Source: an uncultured Verrucomicrobiota bacterium (GTDB taxonomy: Bacteria > Verrucomicrobiota > Verrucomicrobiia > Verrucomicrobiales > Akkermansiaceae). From it: a DNA stretch of 32,178 nt. Positions 1 through 7,645 of the stretch are shown piece after piece. The translations under genes were made by a program, and so were the position numbers. A model generated the notes under the pieces. That model searched no databases. It was not told the origin of the DNA and saw only the letters and a list, made by a program, of their open reading frames with translations. Within the stretch, counting starts at the first letter, position 1. Each line of letters starts with the position of its first letter. The DNA lies in the NCBI GenBank assembly GCA_937867415.1, contig CALMKO010000030.1, positions 1 through 32,178 of the forward strand, read 5' to 3'.

Positions 1-48
1 TCTACACAGAGTAGATCGTCGGCAGCGTCAGATGTGTATAAGAGACAG
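1..48 (+). other. Illumina Nextera adapter (artefact)
   Basis: Positions 16-48 match the Nextera read-1 transposon adapter. The 19-base mosaic end AGATGTGTATAAGAGACAG lies at 30-48. Positions 1-7 (TCTACAC) are the end of the P5 arm and 8-15 (AGAGTAGA) equal the i5 index known as S504/N504. This is library-construction sequence left at the end of a contig. Genuine genomic sequence starts at about 49. Open frames crossing this stretch, including the well-known contaminant peptide beginning MCIRDS, are artefacts. Confidence 0.98.
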
Positions 49-1070
49 TCGCAGACTGCCATGCAAACAACCTCAAACACATCGACGTCGCCATCCCCCT
101 CGGCCGTCTCACCGTGCTCACCGGCATTTCCGGGTCCGGCAAATCCTCGTTGATGCATTCCTGCATCGCCGCACTTTTCCACAACCAAGCCAAGACCACC
201 CGCACCAAAAAATCGAACCTCCCATTCGGAAAAACCAGCGGCGAGAAATCGATCAAGGCCTGTTACGAAGTCGATCAATCGCCCATCGGCAAGACCTCGC
301 GTTCCTGCCCCGCCACCTACGTCAAGGTCTTCGATCACATCCGCGCCCTTTTTGCCCAACTCCCCGACGCTCGGATCCGCGGCTTCGACGCCTCCCGCTT
401 CTCCTTCAATACCGACGGCGGACGCTGCCCGGATTGCAAGGGCAACGGCCGCGTCAAGTTGGAGATGGATTTCCTACCCAGCACCTGGGTCCACTGCGAG
501 TCCTGCAATGGCGAGCGCTACAACCCCGCCACCCTGGAAGTCACCTTCCGGCAAAAAAACATCGGCCAAGTGCTTGCCATGACCATCGATGAAGCATCCG
601 CCTTCTTCGAATCCCAGCCCCGCATCTCCGCGCCTCTCAAGCTCATGGCCGATACCGGCCTCGGCTACCTCCAACTCGGCCAACCCAGCCCCACCCTCTC
701 CGGTGGTGAGGCCCAACGCATCAAGCTCGTCTCCGAGCTCATCAAAGGCCGATCTTTGAAATCTCAAATCTCAAATCTCAGCTTTCCAATCAAGAACCTC
801 TACCTCATCGAGGAACCCACCGTCGGGCTCCACCTGGAGGACATCAAGCGGCTCATCGACGTCCTCCACCGGCTGGTTGACGAGGGCCACACCGTCGTCG
901 TCATCGAGCACCACATGGCAGTCGCCGCCGAGGCTGACTGGATCCTCGACATCGGCCCGGAAGCGGGCGACGCCGGCGGCCAGATCATCGCCCAAGGCCC
1001 GCCCGAAAAAGTCGCCAAGTCCAAGAACTCAAGAACGGCCCCATTTTTAAAACTCGCCCTCCGCCTCTGA
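49..1070 (+). CDS. uvrA: UvrA-type excinuclease ATPase, C-terminal part
   Basis: This is the C-terminal ABC ATPase half of a UvrA protein, the damage-recognition subunit of nucleotide excision repair. It is truncated at its 5' end by the contig edge; the reading frame is open from 51, giving about 339 residues. Visible in order are NNLKHIDVAIPLG, the Walker A GISGSGKSS, the DQSPIGKTSRSCPATY segment, the zinc-binding CPDCKGNG and CESCNGERYN cysteine pairs, the ABC signature LSGGEAQRIKL, a Walker B of the form LYLIEEPT, and the switch region VVVIEHHMAVAAEADWILDIGPEAG. Two oddities: the usual Walker B LDEPT reads IEEPT, and a short insert (about SLKSQISNLSFPI) lies between signature and Walker B, encoded partly by a triplicated 7-base repeat. 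It may be the housekeeping UvrA or a UvrA-like paralogue; the missing N-terminal half would decide. It converges with the next gene, with 39 nt between them and no obvious terminator hairpin. Confidence 0.9.
759..779 (+). repeat. In-frame 7-bp microrepeat, three copies
   Basis: The unit AAATCTC is repeated three times exactly, inside the UvrA-type gene. The total of 21 bp keeps the reading frame and encodes about seven extra residues between the ABC signature and Walker B motifs. Confidence 0.8.
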
Positions 1071-1109
1071 AGTCAAACATCACGATGTGGCGGACGTAGA
1101 ACCGAGAAT

Positions 1110-1823
1110 TCAATCCGGCCAAGCGATCACAAACCGGTCACTCGCCCCCCAAACCGGGTTCGTTGGGTCCAGCAGATTTTTTCCTAACAGCATGACTGTG
1201 CCATCCTTTCCGATACTCATCGAAGTCACGCTGTTGTCCATCCTGAGAATGATCGCCTTGCCATCGAATCTCTTGAGATCAAATCGATCGGTCCCTGGAA
1301 TCAAAGGCGTGACGACAAGCGGGCGGGACGGATTCCCAGCAGCAGAAAGCCCGGCCAGATAGGCAAAACCGCATTCTCCTTTCTTGAGCGCCTGACCCTT
1401 GGTGATCACGTCATCCGGCCTCTTCACTCCGGTGATTTTTGCATAGAACATCTTTTCGGAGCTTGTGATTCCGCTTGCGATCAACTGCCGGAAAAACTCA
1501 TTGGACGAAGTCGTTCCGAAATCCAAGTCCGTCAACGTCTTCGCCCGCACCAACGGGATCGTGCCAGCATTCGGATATCTTCCGTATTCCTGCTCAAACT
1601 CATACAGCGCCAAGCCGATTTGGCGCGCGTTGCTCACCGCTTCAGTTTGGTCAGATTTTTTTCGGCTCCGAAGGGTTAGAGGCATCATCAATCCCACCAC
1701 GACGAGCAGAATCGACCCAACGCCCACGCCTTTGAGCCAGGTCCATTTTCTTTGTGACAGCACCTCAGCTTCCGACGGCGGCGGAGGCGGTGCATCGGGT
1801 AATGGCTGGGGCATCAAGGGCAT
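1110..1823 (-). CDS. Pseudopilin-like single-pass membrane protein
   Basis: A 237-residue protein. A proline-rich N-terminal stretch (about 1-20) is followed by one hydrophobic segment at about 31-51 (VGVGSILLVVVGLMMPLTL), a basic RSRKK stop-transfer patch, and NARQIGLALYEFEQEYGRYP. That last motif resembles the helix-to-globular transition of type II secretion pseudopilins (compare LRQIGLAL...YP in the family). The rest is a globular domain presumably outside the membrane. It lacks a standard prepilin peptidase site with a glutamate five residues in, so it is better called pseudopilin-like than a true pilin. Such proteins are common in Verrucomicrobiota and Planctomycetota. It stands alone on the minus strand and diverges from the sensor kinase gene. 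A second Met at residue 4 is an equally possible start. Function is unknown. Confidence 0.65.
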   Translation of the reverse strand: MPLMPQPLPDAPPPPPSEAEVLSQRKWTWLKGVGVGSILLVVVGLMMPLTLRSRKKSDQTEAVSNARQIGLALYEFEQEYGRYPNAGTIPLVRAKTLTDLDFGTTSSNEFFRQLIASGITSSEKMFYAKITGVKRPDDVITKGQALKKGECGFAYLAGLSAAGNPSRPLVVTPLIPGTDRFDLKRFDGKAIILRMDNSVTSMSIGKDGTVMLLGKNLLDPTNPVWGASDRFVIAWPD

Positions 1824-2202
1824 GTTTCACATTCCCCCGCATCCCCCACATCTGGCAATATCCAATCCAAGGCCAAAAACCAAACTTCAGCGCTCCGCAA
1901 CCGGTCGTCGCAGTGGCTCACCATGGATCGTTTTCAACGGAACAGCGCCATCTCCCTGAGAGCCTGTCGAGCGAAGCGCCGCCCGCACGACCTTGCGACT
2001 CCACAAATTGCAAAAGATGGGGAGCGAGAGCTCTCCATCCAGAGGCAGCTTTCTGGGAAGTGCTTCGATTTCCCGCCGCTCCGGCGGGGCGCGGAAGCCA
2101 CGCGCTTTCCTGACTCTCACACTTTCACCTTAGATGAAGCGTGACCGAACGACCTCACTCGTGTATCGCTGCGGCACCTCGCCTCGTGTCCTCCAAATCC
2201 TG
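1824..2202. promoter_or_regulatory. Divergent intergenic region with GC-rich hairpin
   Basis: This stretch separates the minus-strand pseudopilin-like gene from the plus-strand sensor kinase, so it should carry promoters for both. The only clear structure is a perfect 7-bp stem with a 3-nt loop at 2072-2088 (CCCGCCG, CTC, CGGCGGG). It is not followed by a T tract, so it does not look like an intrinsic terminator. I see no convincing sigma-70 promoter, and no gene. Confidence 0.4.
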
Positions 2203-4350
2203 ATGACCGCTCCGCTCCGTAGATTCCTGCCCTGCATTTTCATCCTCGCGCTTGCAACGGGGTTGGAACTCCGCGCGGAACCCATCCCATTGAAATCCGC
2301 GGAGGCCACGTTTCACAGCCGCGATCCGGACGAACTGGCACGGGTGATCGATGGCATTCCGATCGGGCCGGAAGGATGGTCGGTCGCGCCGAATCTGGAA
2401 AAACCACAGGCGATCATTTTTCGCAGCGCCCGTCAGGTGGAGGCCACGGAGTTGGATGTCACGCTGTATTTCCTCTCCGGGAAACCAAACCTCTCGATCG
2501 CCGAGTTTTCCCTGTCCTACACCACGGATGCGGAACCCTCGCTGGACGGAAATTGGAAACCCTTGGAAATCCGGCGCTTCACGGCGGAGGTCGCCACCTT
2601 GCAGCGCACGGAGCAAGGGCATTTGCGCGCCGCCATGCTTCCGGATATCATGACGGGAGAAATCCCAGACGACACCTACCGCATCGCCGCGCTTTCGCCG
2701 GAAGGCCGGGCCACTGGTTTCCGGTTGGATGTATTTCCCGTGTTCAGCCACCCCGGCGCTCCGCCCTGGATGAGCTGGGGGAGTCCGCATGATTTCGTGC
2801 TCACGGAATTCCGCGTCGAGGAACACGCCCGCGAGTCCACGAACATCGCCTTGCACTGTCCGGCCAAGGCGTCCCACCCCTTGTTTCAGGACATGCAACC
2901 GGGCGCGCTCACCGATGGACTGCCCGCGACCATCGTCCATCCCCGCGATGAAACCCCGAACCCGAACTTCTATTTCGAGATCGATCTGGGACGCATCGCC
3001 GCGTTCAATCATCTCGCCCTGCGCACCCGCGGCGATGGATACATCGATCGTTTTTCCCGAATCCTGATCCGGCTGTATGATGCGGATCCGGAAACCGGCG
3101 CGCCCCCCACATGGGAAGGCATGATCCGCGCCGATGGCAGCTACCCGCCGGCAGGCACCGCCGACATCGTCCAGGCCGCGCAGGGCAGGGGCGTTTTCCG
3201 TGGGCGTTATCTGCGCCTGTCATCGGACAGCAAAGTCCAGCCTTCGCCACAGCTCGCCGAGGTGGAAGCCTATGCATCGCGCACGCCGGAAGTGATCGAG
3301 GCGCTCGCCGATGGCCGGGAAATCCCAATCCATGGCGGGCTTGATCTCCCGCCCGGTGTGCGCCGCCTCTCGCTGCGGCTGCGCATCCCGCAGAGCGGTA
3401 TGCCGCCGGGAAATTCCTTCCGTTGGCGGCTGCGCGGCGATCTGGAAGCATGGCAGATGTCCCGGCTGATGACTCTCGACATGCCTTGCCCGCCGCCCGG
3501 GAAAACCACGATTTTCGAGGCCCAGGCCCTGCACAGCGATCACCAATGGGACGCCACTGTTTTCAGACTACCCATCACCAGCCGTCAGTATTTTTGGGAA
3601 AACCGCTGGTTTCAGGGCGCACTGGCCATCGTCATCCTGGGCGTCGCGATGTGGCTGGAGCGCACTTGGACACGCCGCCGCGCCGCCCGCCAACTCGCCG
3701 AAATGAAATCCCGCGCCGCGCTGGCCGAAGAGCGCGCCCGCATCGCACGCGACCTGCACGATGACCTTGGCGCGAACCTCGCCCGCATCGGCTTCCTCAC
3801 CGAGCTCGCCGAACGCGCGCTCGCCGAGCCGGAGCGCGCCCGCGACCAACTCGGGAAAATCTACACCACCACGCGCGATCTCACCCGCCAACTCGACTCG
3901 GTCGTCTGGGCGGTCGATCCTGCCAACGACAATCTCGAAAGCCTCGCCCGCTACATTCACGGCTTGGCCAGCGAGTATCTCGGCCTCGCCGAGATCCGTT
4001 GCGACTTCACCAACACCGAGCGGATGCCCGCCGTGCAGCTCGGCTCGACCTTCCGCCATCACCTGCTCATGATCGTCAAGGAGGCCCTGCACAACATCGT
4101 CGCCCACGCCGCCGCCAGCGTCGTCACCCTGCGCATCGCCGTCGAAGGCCGGCAGCTCCTCGTCGAGATTGCCGACAATGGCCGCGGCCTGCCGAAGCCG
4201 GAAACCATGAAGCCGGGCAACGGGCTACAGAATATGAAGTCGCGCGCGCTCGACATCGGCGGCTCCTGTGATTTCCTTGCATCGGAAACTGGCACCGGAA
4301 CCCGGATCCTCCTGACCCTGCCCTTGCCGAACCCGCCGCCCAAACCCTGA
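2203..4350 (+). CDS. NarL-type sensor histidine kinase with discoidin-like sensor
   Basis: A membrane sensor kinase of the HisKA_3/HATPase_c type. I start it at the ATG at 2203 because that gives a clean signal peptide (MTAPLRRFLPCIFILALATG...RA); an in-frame ATG at 2134 would add 23 residues unlike a signal. From Met-2203 (715 residues): a discoidin-like region at about 30-150, a second galactose-binding-like region at about 213-362 starting NIALHCPAKASHP and ending in RYLRLSSDS...LAEVEAYA, and a Y_Y_Y-like beta region at about 375-460 (FRWRLRGDLEAWQ). A membrane helix follows at about 470-489, then a basic/coiled linker. The dimerisation box is ARIARDLHDDLGANLARIGF with phospho-acceptor His519, then the N box (Glu627, Asn631) and G box DNGRGLP (Asp658). 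The response regulator begins 5 nt downstream. By family knowledge the periplasmic part should bind a carbohydrate; the glycosidase genes nearby make their substrate or a breakdown product the likely signal (inference). Confidence 0.88.
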   Translation: MTAPLRRFLPCIFILALATGLELRAEPIPLKSAEATFHSRDPDELARVIDGIPIGPEGWSVAPNLEKPQAIIFRSARQVEATELDVTLYFLSGKPNLSIAEFSLSYTTDAEPSLDGNWKPLEIRRFTAEVATLQRTEQGHLRAAMLPDIMTGEIPDDTYRIAALSPEGRATGFRLDVFPVFSHPGAPPWMSWGSPHDFVLTEFRVEEHARESTNIALHCPAKASHPLFQDMQPGALTDGLPATIVHPRDETPNPNFYFEIDLGRIAAFNHLALRTRGDGYIDRFSRILIRLYDADPETGAPPTWEGMIRADGSYPPAGTADIVQAAQGRGVFRGRYLRLSSDSKVQPSPQLAEVEAYASRTPEVIEALADGREIPIHGGLDLPPGVRRLSLRLRIPQSGMPPGNSFRWRLRGDLEAWQMSRLMTLDMPCPPPGKTTIFEAQALHSDHQWDATVFRLPITSRQYFWENRWFQGALAIVILGVAMWLERTWTRRRAARQLAEMKSRAALAEERARIARDLHDDLGANLARIGFLTELAERALAEPERARDQLGKIYTTTRDLTRQLDSVVWAVDPANDNLESLARYIHGLASEYLGLAEIRCDFTNTERMPAVQLGSTFRHHLLMIVKEALHNIVAHAAASVVTLRIAVEGRQLLVEIADNGRGLPKPETMKPGNGLQNMKSRALDIGGSCDFLASETGTGTRILLTLPLPNPPPKP

Positions 4351-4355
4351 ATTCC

Positions 4356-5012
4356 ATGACCCATCCCGCCTCCAGCGAACCCATGCGCGTTGCCTTGGTC
4401 GAAGACCAGGGCGGCCTGCGCGATTCCCTGCAAGAGATTCTCTCCACCACGAAGGGTATCGACTGCGTTGCCGCCTGTGCCAATGCCGAGCAGGCACTCG
4501 CTAAACTGCCGGAGCTCGAGCCGCGGGTCGTGTTCATGGACATCAACCTGCCCGGCATGGACGGCGTCACCTGCGTCCGTGAGTTGTCGAAATTGCTGCC
4601 CGAGGCGTTGTTCGTGATGCTCACGGTTTACGACAACACCGACGCCGTTTTCAGCTCGCTGGAGGCCGGTGCCTGCGGCTACCTGCAGAAACCGGTGAAA
4701 GCGGACGAACTGGTCGCCGCCGCCCGCGACGTGATGGCTGGAGGCTCGCCGATGTCCGCGAAGATCGCCCGCCTCGTCGTCCAGGCATTCAAGAAACCCG
4801 CACCCGCCGAAGACCCGAAAGCGACCGAGTTCGAGCTCACCACCCGTGAGCGGGAGGTGCTGGACCTCCTCGTCAAAGGCTTTCTCTATAAGGAAATCGC
4901 CGACCAGCTCGCGGTCAGCGGCCACACCGTCCATTTCCACATCCGCCACATTTATCAAAAGCTCCAGGTCCGCTCGCGGGCCCAGGCGGTGGCCAAGGTG
5001 ACGGGTAATTAG
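4356..5012 (+). CDS. LuxR/NarL-family response regulator
   Basis: A 218-residue DNA-binding response regulator, the obvious partner of the kinase that ends 5 nt upstream. The receiver domain spans about 10-128, with the acidic pocket Glu16-Asp17, phospho-acceptor Asp62 in FMDINLPGMDG, Thr90 and Lys112. A linker leads to a LuxR-type helix-turn-helix at about 158-215 (LTTREREVLDLL...KEIADQLAVSGHTVHFHIRHIYQKL). The recognition helix reads HTVHFHIRHIYQKL, where many family members have STVKTHLSNIYRKL. An ATG at residue 10 is an alternative start that would put Met just before the first beta strand. Likely output: transcription of the exported-protein and glycosidase genes downstream (inference from position). 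Confidence 0.92.
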   Translation: MTHPASSEPMRVALVEDQGGLRDSLQEILSTTKGIDCVAACANAEQALAKLPELEPRVVFMDINLPGMDGVTCVRELSKLLPEALFVMLTVYDNTDAVFSSLEAGACGYLQKPVKADELVAAARDVMAGGSPMSAKIARLVVQAFKKPAPAEDPKATEFELTTREREVLDLLVKGFLYKEIADQLAVSGHTVHFHIRHIYQKLQVRSRAQAVAKVTGN

Positions 5013-5064
5013 CCTGTCAATGCGGGAAACTTGGATCGGAAAATGGTAAGCGGCATATCGACCT

Positions 5065-5185
5065 TTTACCCCTAAAAATTTCCGCGAAGACGCCAAGATA
5101 GCCAAGAATCATGCGGTGATCCCGACATCCAATCCACCTTGGCGTCTTCGCGGTCAAAATGATCCAATTGACTTAGAAGGGTAAA
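5065..5185. repeat. MITE/REP-like inverted-repeat element
   Basis: A 121-bp stretch in the gap after the response regulator. It has a perfect 16-bp internal inverted repeat, CCGCGAAGACGCCAAG at 5082-5097 and its complement at 5138-5153, plus outer inverted ends TTTACCC (5065-5071) and GGGTAAA (5179-5185). The 40-nt centre is unpaired. No reading frame is present. The form fits a non-autonomous miniature transposable element or a REP/BIME-type unit. Folded as RNA it could also act as a transcription boundary, although no T tract follows. No second copy was noticed in the window. Confidence 0.6.
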
Positions 5186-5406
5186 CCGGTCGGAGGGAGG
5201 TTGGCAGAAGTGATCTTCCACGCACATTCGCCACCCCGGCTCTCACCCTACCTGCCCGTTTTGGCAGCTAGGCACATCCGCAGGCTTGAGTCAGATTCTT
5301 GGCCGAACCTAGAAGCCGCGCCCATTGCGGTTCCTGATTTCGCCCGTGTCTCATCCAGACCCGGCGCGGAATTGCTCCAGCAAATCCCCTGAAATCCACC
5401 AGCCCC
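5186..5406. promoter_or_regulatory. Leader region of the exported-protein block
   Basis: These 221 nt between the inverted-repeat element and the next start codon carry no gene I can support. They should hold the promoter of the beta-strand-repeat gene. I see no clear -35/-10 pair and no Shine-Dalgarno sequence before the ATG at 5407; the bases before it are C/A-rich (CACCAGCCCC). Confidence 0.3.
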
Positions 5407-7593
5407 ATGAAACCCTCATTATCCCGTCGCTTCCTACGTCCGTCTCTATTCCTCTCCGCCATCGCGCTCACGGCTTCCGCCGCCATCGCCGCCGATGTGA
5501 GCACCGAGTCAGCCGGTGAAGGTAATCCTATAGGCCCCTTCAACGTGGCATCCACCGACCTCCTCCAGACCTCGCTCGCCTCGATCACCGACGCGATCGT
5601 GTTCAATCCCAGCTACAACTACTCCAGCATCAATCCCACCCCGACCGCTGCGGACCTCTACGACGGCGACAAGCGTGGTGAACCAGTCATCCAGGGCGGC
5701 ACGATCACTTTCAACCTCAACCTCACCACCAACACCGCCGGCTATGACCTGACCTCCATCGTCACCACCTCCCACCACTACCTGGACGAGGACATCAACA
5801 CCCCCAACGGCGGGCGCGATGGACAAAACTACGCAGTCAGCTACGCGACGGTCGCCGCTCCCACCACCTTCATCCCGATCACCAACGTGGACTTCCTCCG
5901 GGGAGATAACGGCAGCTCCGGTTTCGGCAAGGCCACCATTACCAACATGGGTGCCAGCAACGTGGCCGCCGTTCGTTTCACCTTCGGCGCTCAGGACAAT
6001 GTTGGCACCCGCTACGCGGAAATCGACATCACCGGCACGCCATCCTCCGCGATCGTCGAACAGAACGGCACTTGGACCGCTGCCAATCCCGGAAATTGGA
6101 CGGACGCCGCCAACTGGCTCGACAACAAACCCGCCGCCGGCACGGACCGAACCGCGAATTTCACCGGCAGCGACGGCTTGATCGTCTCGGTGGACGCCAC
6201 CCGCACCATCGGCAACCTCGTTTTCAACAACGCCGACTACACGCTCAACGGTCCGGCCTCCTTGTCCTTGGCCACCACCACCGGCACACCCAGCATCACC
6301 GTCGGTGATACCGGCGGGCCATGGGTCGCCACCATCGACGCATCCCTTGTGGGAAGCTCTGGACTGAACAAAGCGGGTAACGGGATACTCACGCTCACCA
6401 GTCCCATCGCCCCTGGCCCGGTGGTCGTCCAAGCGGGTACCTTGCAAATCCTGCAAACCCTGGGTGGCAACGGTGGCGACTACAACTGGTATGGCCCCAG
6501 CTCCACCACCGTGCAATCCGGCGCCATACTCAGTATCAACAGCCACTCAGCCTTGCTCAATCTCACCCTCGCCGGTGGTGAACTCGCCAGCAGCGGAGTG
6601 GACCCCTTCTTCACCTACGGCAGTTGGTCGCTGCAAGGCGACGCCTGCACCGTCACCGGCGGCGGCGTTTCTACCATCAGCGCCCAACAGGTCGATTTCA
6701 ACACCCTCGTCAACGGCTTCGTCGTGGAAACCGGCTCGACCCTGGAAATCATCGGCAGCCTGAAAAACGGCCCGCTCACCAAAAACGGACCGGGCCTCAT
6801 GATCCTCGCCGCCCCACGCACCGGCACCGACAATACCTTCGTCAACGAAGGCACCCTGCAAGTCTCCGATGCCGGCGGCAGCCTGCGTTTCCGCCCAACC
6901 ACGGCCGGCACCGTCAACTCGATCACCGGCGATTCCGATGCCTCGCTCGCCTTCAACGGCACCCTGGACCTCGACCTCTCCGCCGCCTCCTTGGCAGATG
7001 GAAATACATGGCCGCTCATCAACGCATCCAGCTTCAGCAACCCGGGCTCGCTGACCTTCGGAACCAACTTCACGGTCACCAGCAACCTCGGCTCCTTCAC
7101 CGAAGCCCCCTCCGGCACCTGGACACTCGAACTCACCGGTGCCAAGTGGACTTTCACCGAAGGCGACGGGCTACTCGAATACACCGTCACCGCCACCCCC
7201 TATCAAAACTGGATCAACACCTACTTCCCGGGCGAAACCAACGTCTCCATTATCGGTGAAAGCGCCGATCCCGACGGCGACGGCCTGACCAATGGCGAAG
7301 AGTTCGCCTTCGCGCTCATTCCGAACAGCGGTGCATCCGTCACCCCCATCACCAGCCAGCTCAACAAGACCACCGGCCAGTTCACCTACACCCGCCGCGA
7401 CGATACCGGACATTCCTACTCGGTGTGGACTTCCACCCTGTTGACTGCGGAATCGTGGACTCAAGACACCGGCATCACCGAATCGATTTCCGGCCCTGTC
7501 AATCATGTAGAGACCGTCACCGTAACCCTCAGCGGTGCCAAGCCACTCGCCGCAGCCAAACTCTTCATTCAAGTCCGCGCCACCGCTCCCTAA
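5407..7593 (+). CDS. Autotransporter-associated beta-strand repeat protein
   Basis: A 728-residue exported protein. The signal peptide is about 1-29 (MKPSLSRRFLRPSLFLSAIALTASAAIAA). Residues about 30-215 form a beta-rich region of unknown family. From about 220 the sequence NGTWTAANPGNWTDAANWLDNKPA opens the repeat region typical of this family (WxxxxNW, then TIGNLVFNNADYTL). Two clear beta-strand repeats follow: GLNKAGNGILTLTSPI...VVVQAGTLQIL and LTKNGPGLMILAAPR...FVNEGTLQVSD. The C-terminal part has a calcium-binding-like DPDGDGLTNGEEFAFAL and a small beta domain (FTYTRRDDTGHSYSVW), a common C-terminal module in Verrucomicrobiota. No autotransporter beta-barrel and no PEP-CTERM tail are visible, so how it is held at the surface is unclear. 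It is followed after 52 nt by the PEP-CTERM-like gene and may be cotranscribed with it. Confidence 0.8.
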   Translation: MKPSLSRRFLRPSLFLSAIALTASAAIAADVSTESAGEGNPIGPFNVASTDLLQTSLASITDAIVFNPSYNYSSINPTPTAADLYDGDKRGEPVIQGGTITFNLNLTTNTAGYDLTSIVTTSHHYLDEDINTPNGGRDGQNYAVSYATVAAPTTFIPITNVDFLRGDNGSSGFGKATITNMGASNVAAVRFTFGAQDNVGTRYAEIDITGTPSSAIVEQNGTWTAANPGNWTDAANWLDNKPAAGTDRTANFTGSDGLIVSVDATRTIGNLVFNNADYTLNGPASLSLATTTGTPSITVGDTGGPWVATIDASLVGSSGLNKAGNGILTLTSPIAPGPVVVQAGTLQILQTLGGNGGDYNWYGPSSTTVQSGAILSINSHSALLNLTLAGGELASSGVDPFFTYGSWSLQGDACTVTGGGVSTISAQQVDFNTLVNGFVVETGSTLEIIGSLKNGPLTKNGPGLMILAAPRTGTDNTFVNEGTLQVSDAGGSLRFRPTTAGTVNSITGDSDASLAFNGTLDLDLSAASLADGNTWPLINASSFSNPGSLTFGTNFTVTSNLGSFTEAPSGTWTLELTGAKWTFTEGDGLLEYTVTATPYQNWINTYFPGETNVSIIGESADPDGDGLTNGEEFAFALIPNSGASVTPITSQLNKTTGQFTYTRRDDTGHSYSVWTSTLLTAESWTQDTGITESISGPVNHVETVTVTLSGAKPLAAAKLFIQVRATAP

Positions 7594-7606
7594 GCTCCCC
7601 AAAAAA

Positions 7607-7628
7607 ACCAGAATAAAACCAGAATAAA
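7607..7628 (+). repeat. 11-bp tandem duplication
   Basis: The unit ACCAGAATAAA occurs twice in direct tandem, with a partial third copy (ACCAAGA) just after. It lies in the 52-nt gap before the PEP-CTERM-like gene, 17 nt upstream of its ATG. The spacing is about one DNA turn, so it could be a protein-binding site, or it may only be an A-rich leader. Confidence 0.6.
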
Positions 7629-7645
7629 ACCAAGATACAAATCCC

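Noticed and set aside
2-256. Minus-strand and plus-strand frames entering the first 48 bases
   Set aside because: They translate the Nextera adapter (peptides such as MCIRDS and the VSYTHLTLPTIYSV ending are known contaminants) and are shadows of the UvrA-type gene.
4059-5105. 348-codon minus-strand frame across the kinase/regulator junction
   Set aside because: Antisense shadow of two well-supported genes; no signal, domain or start context.
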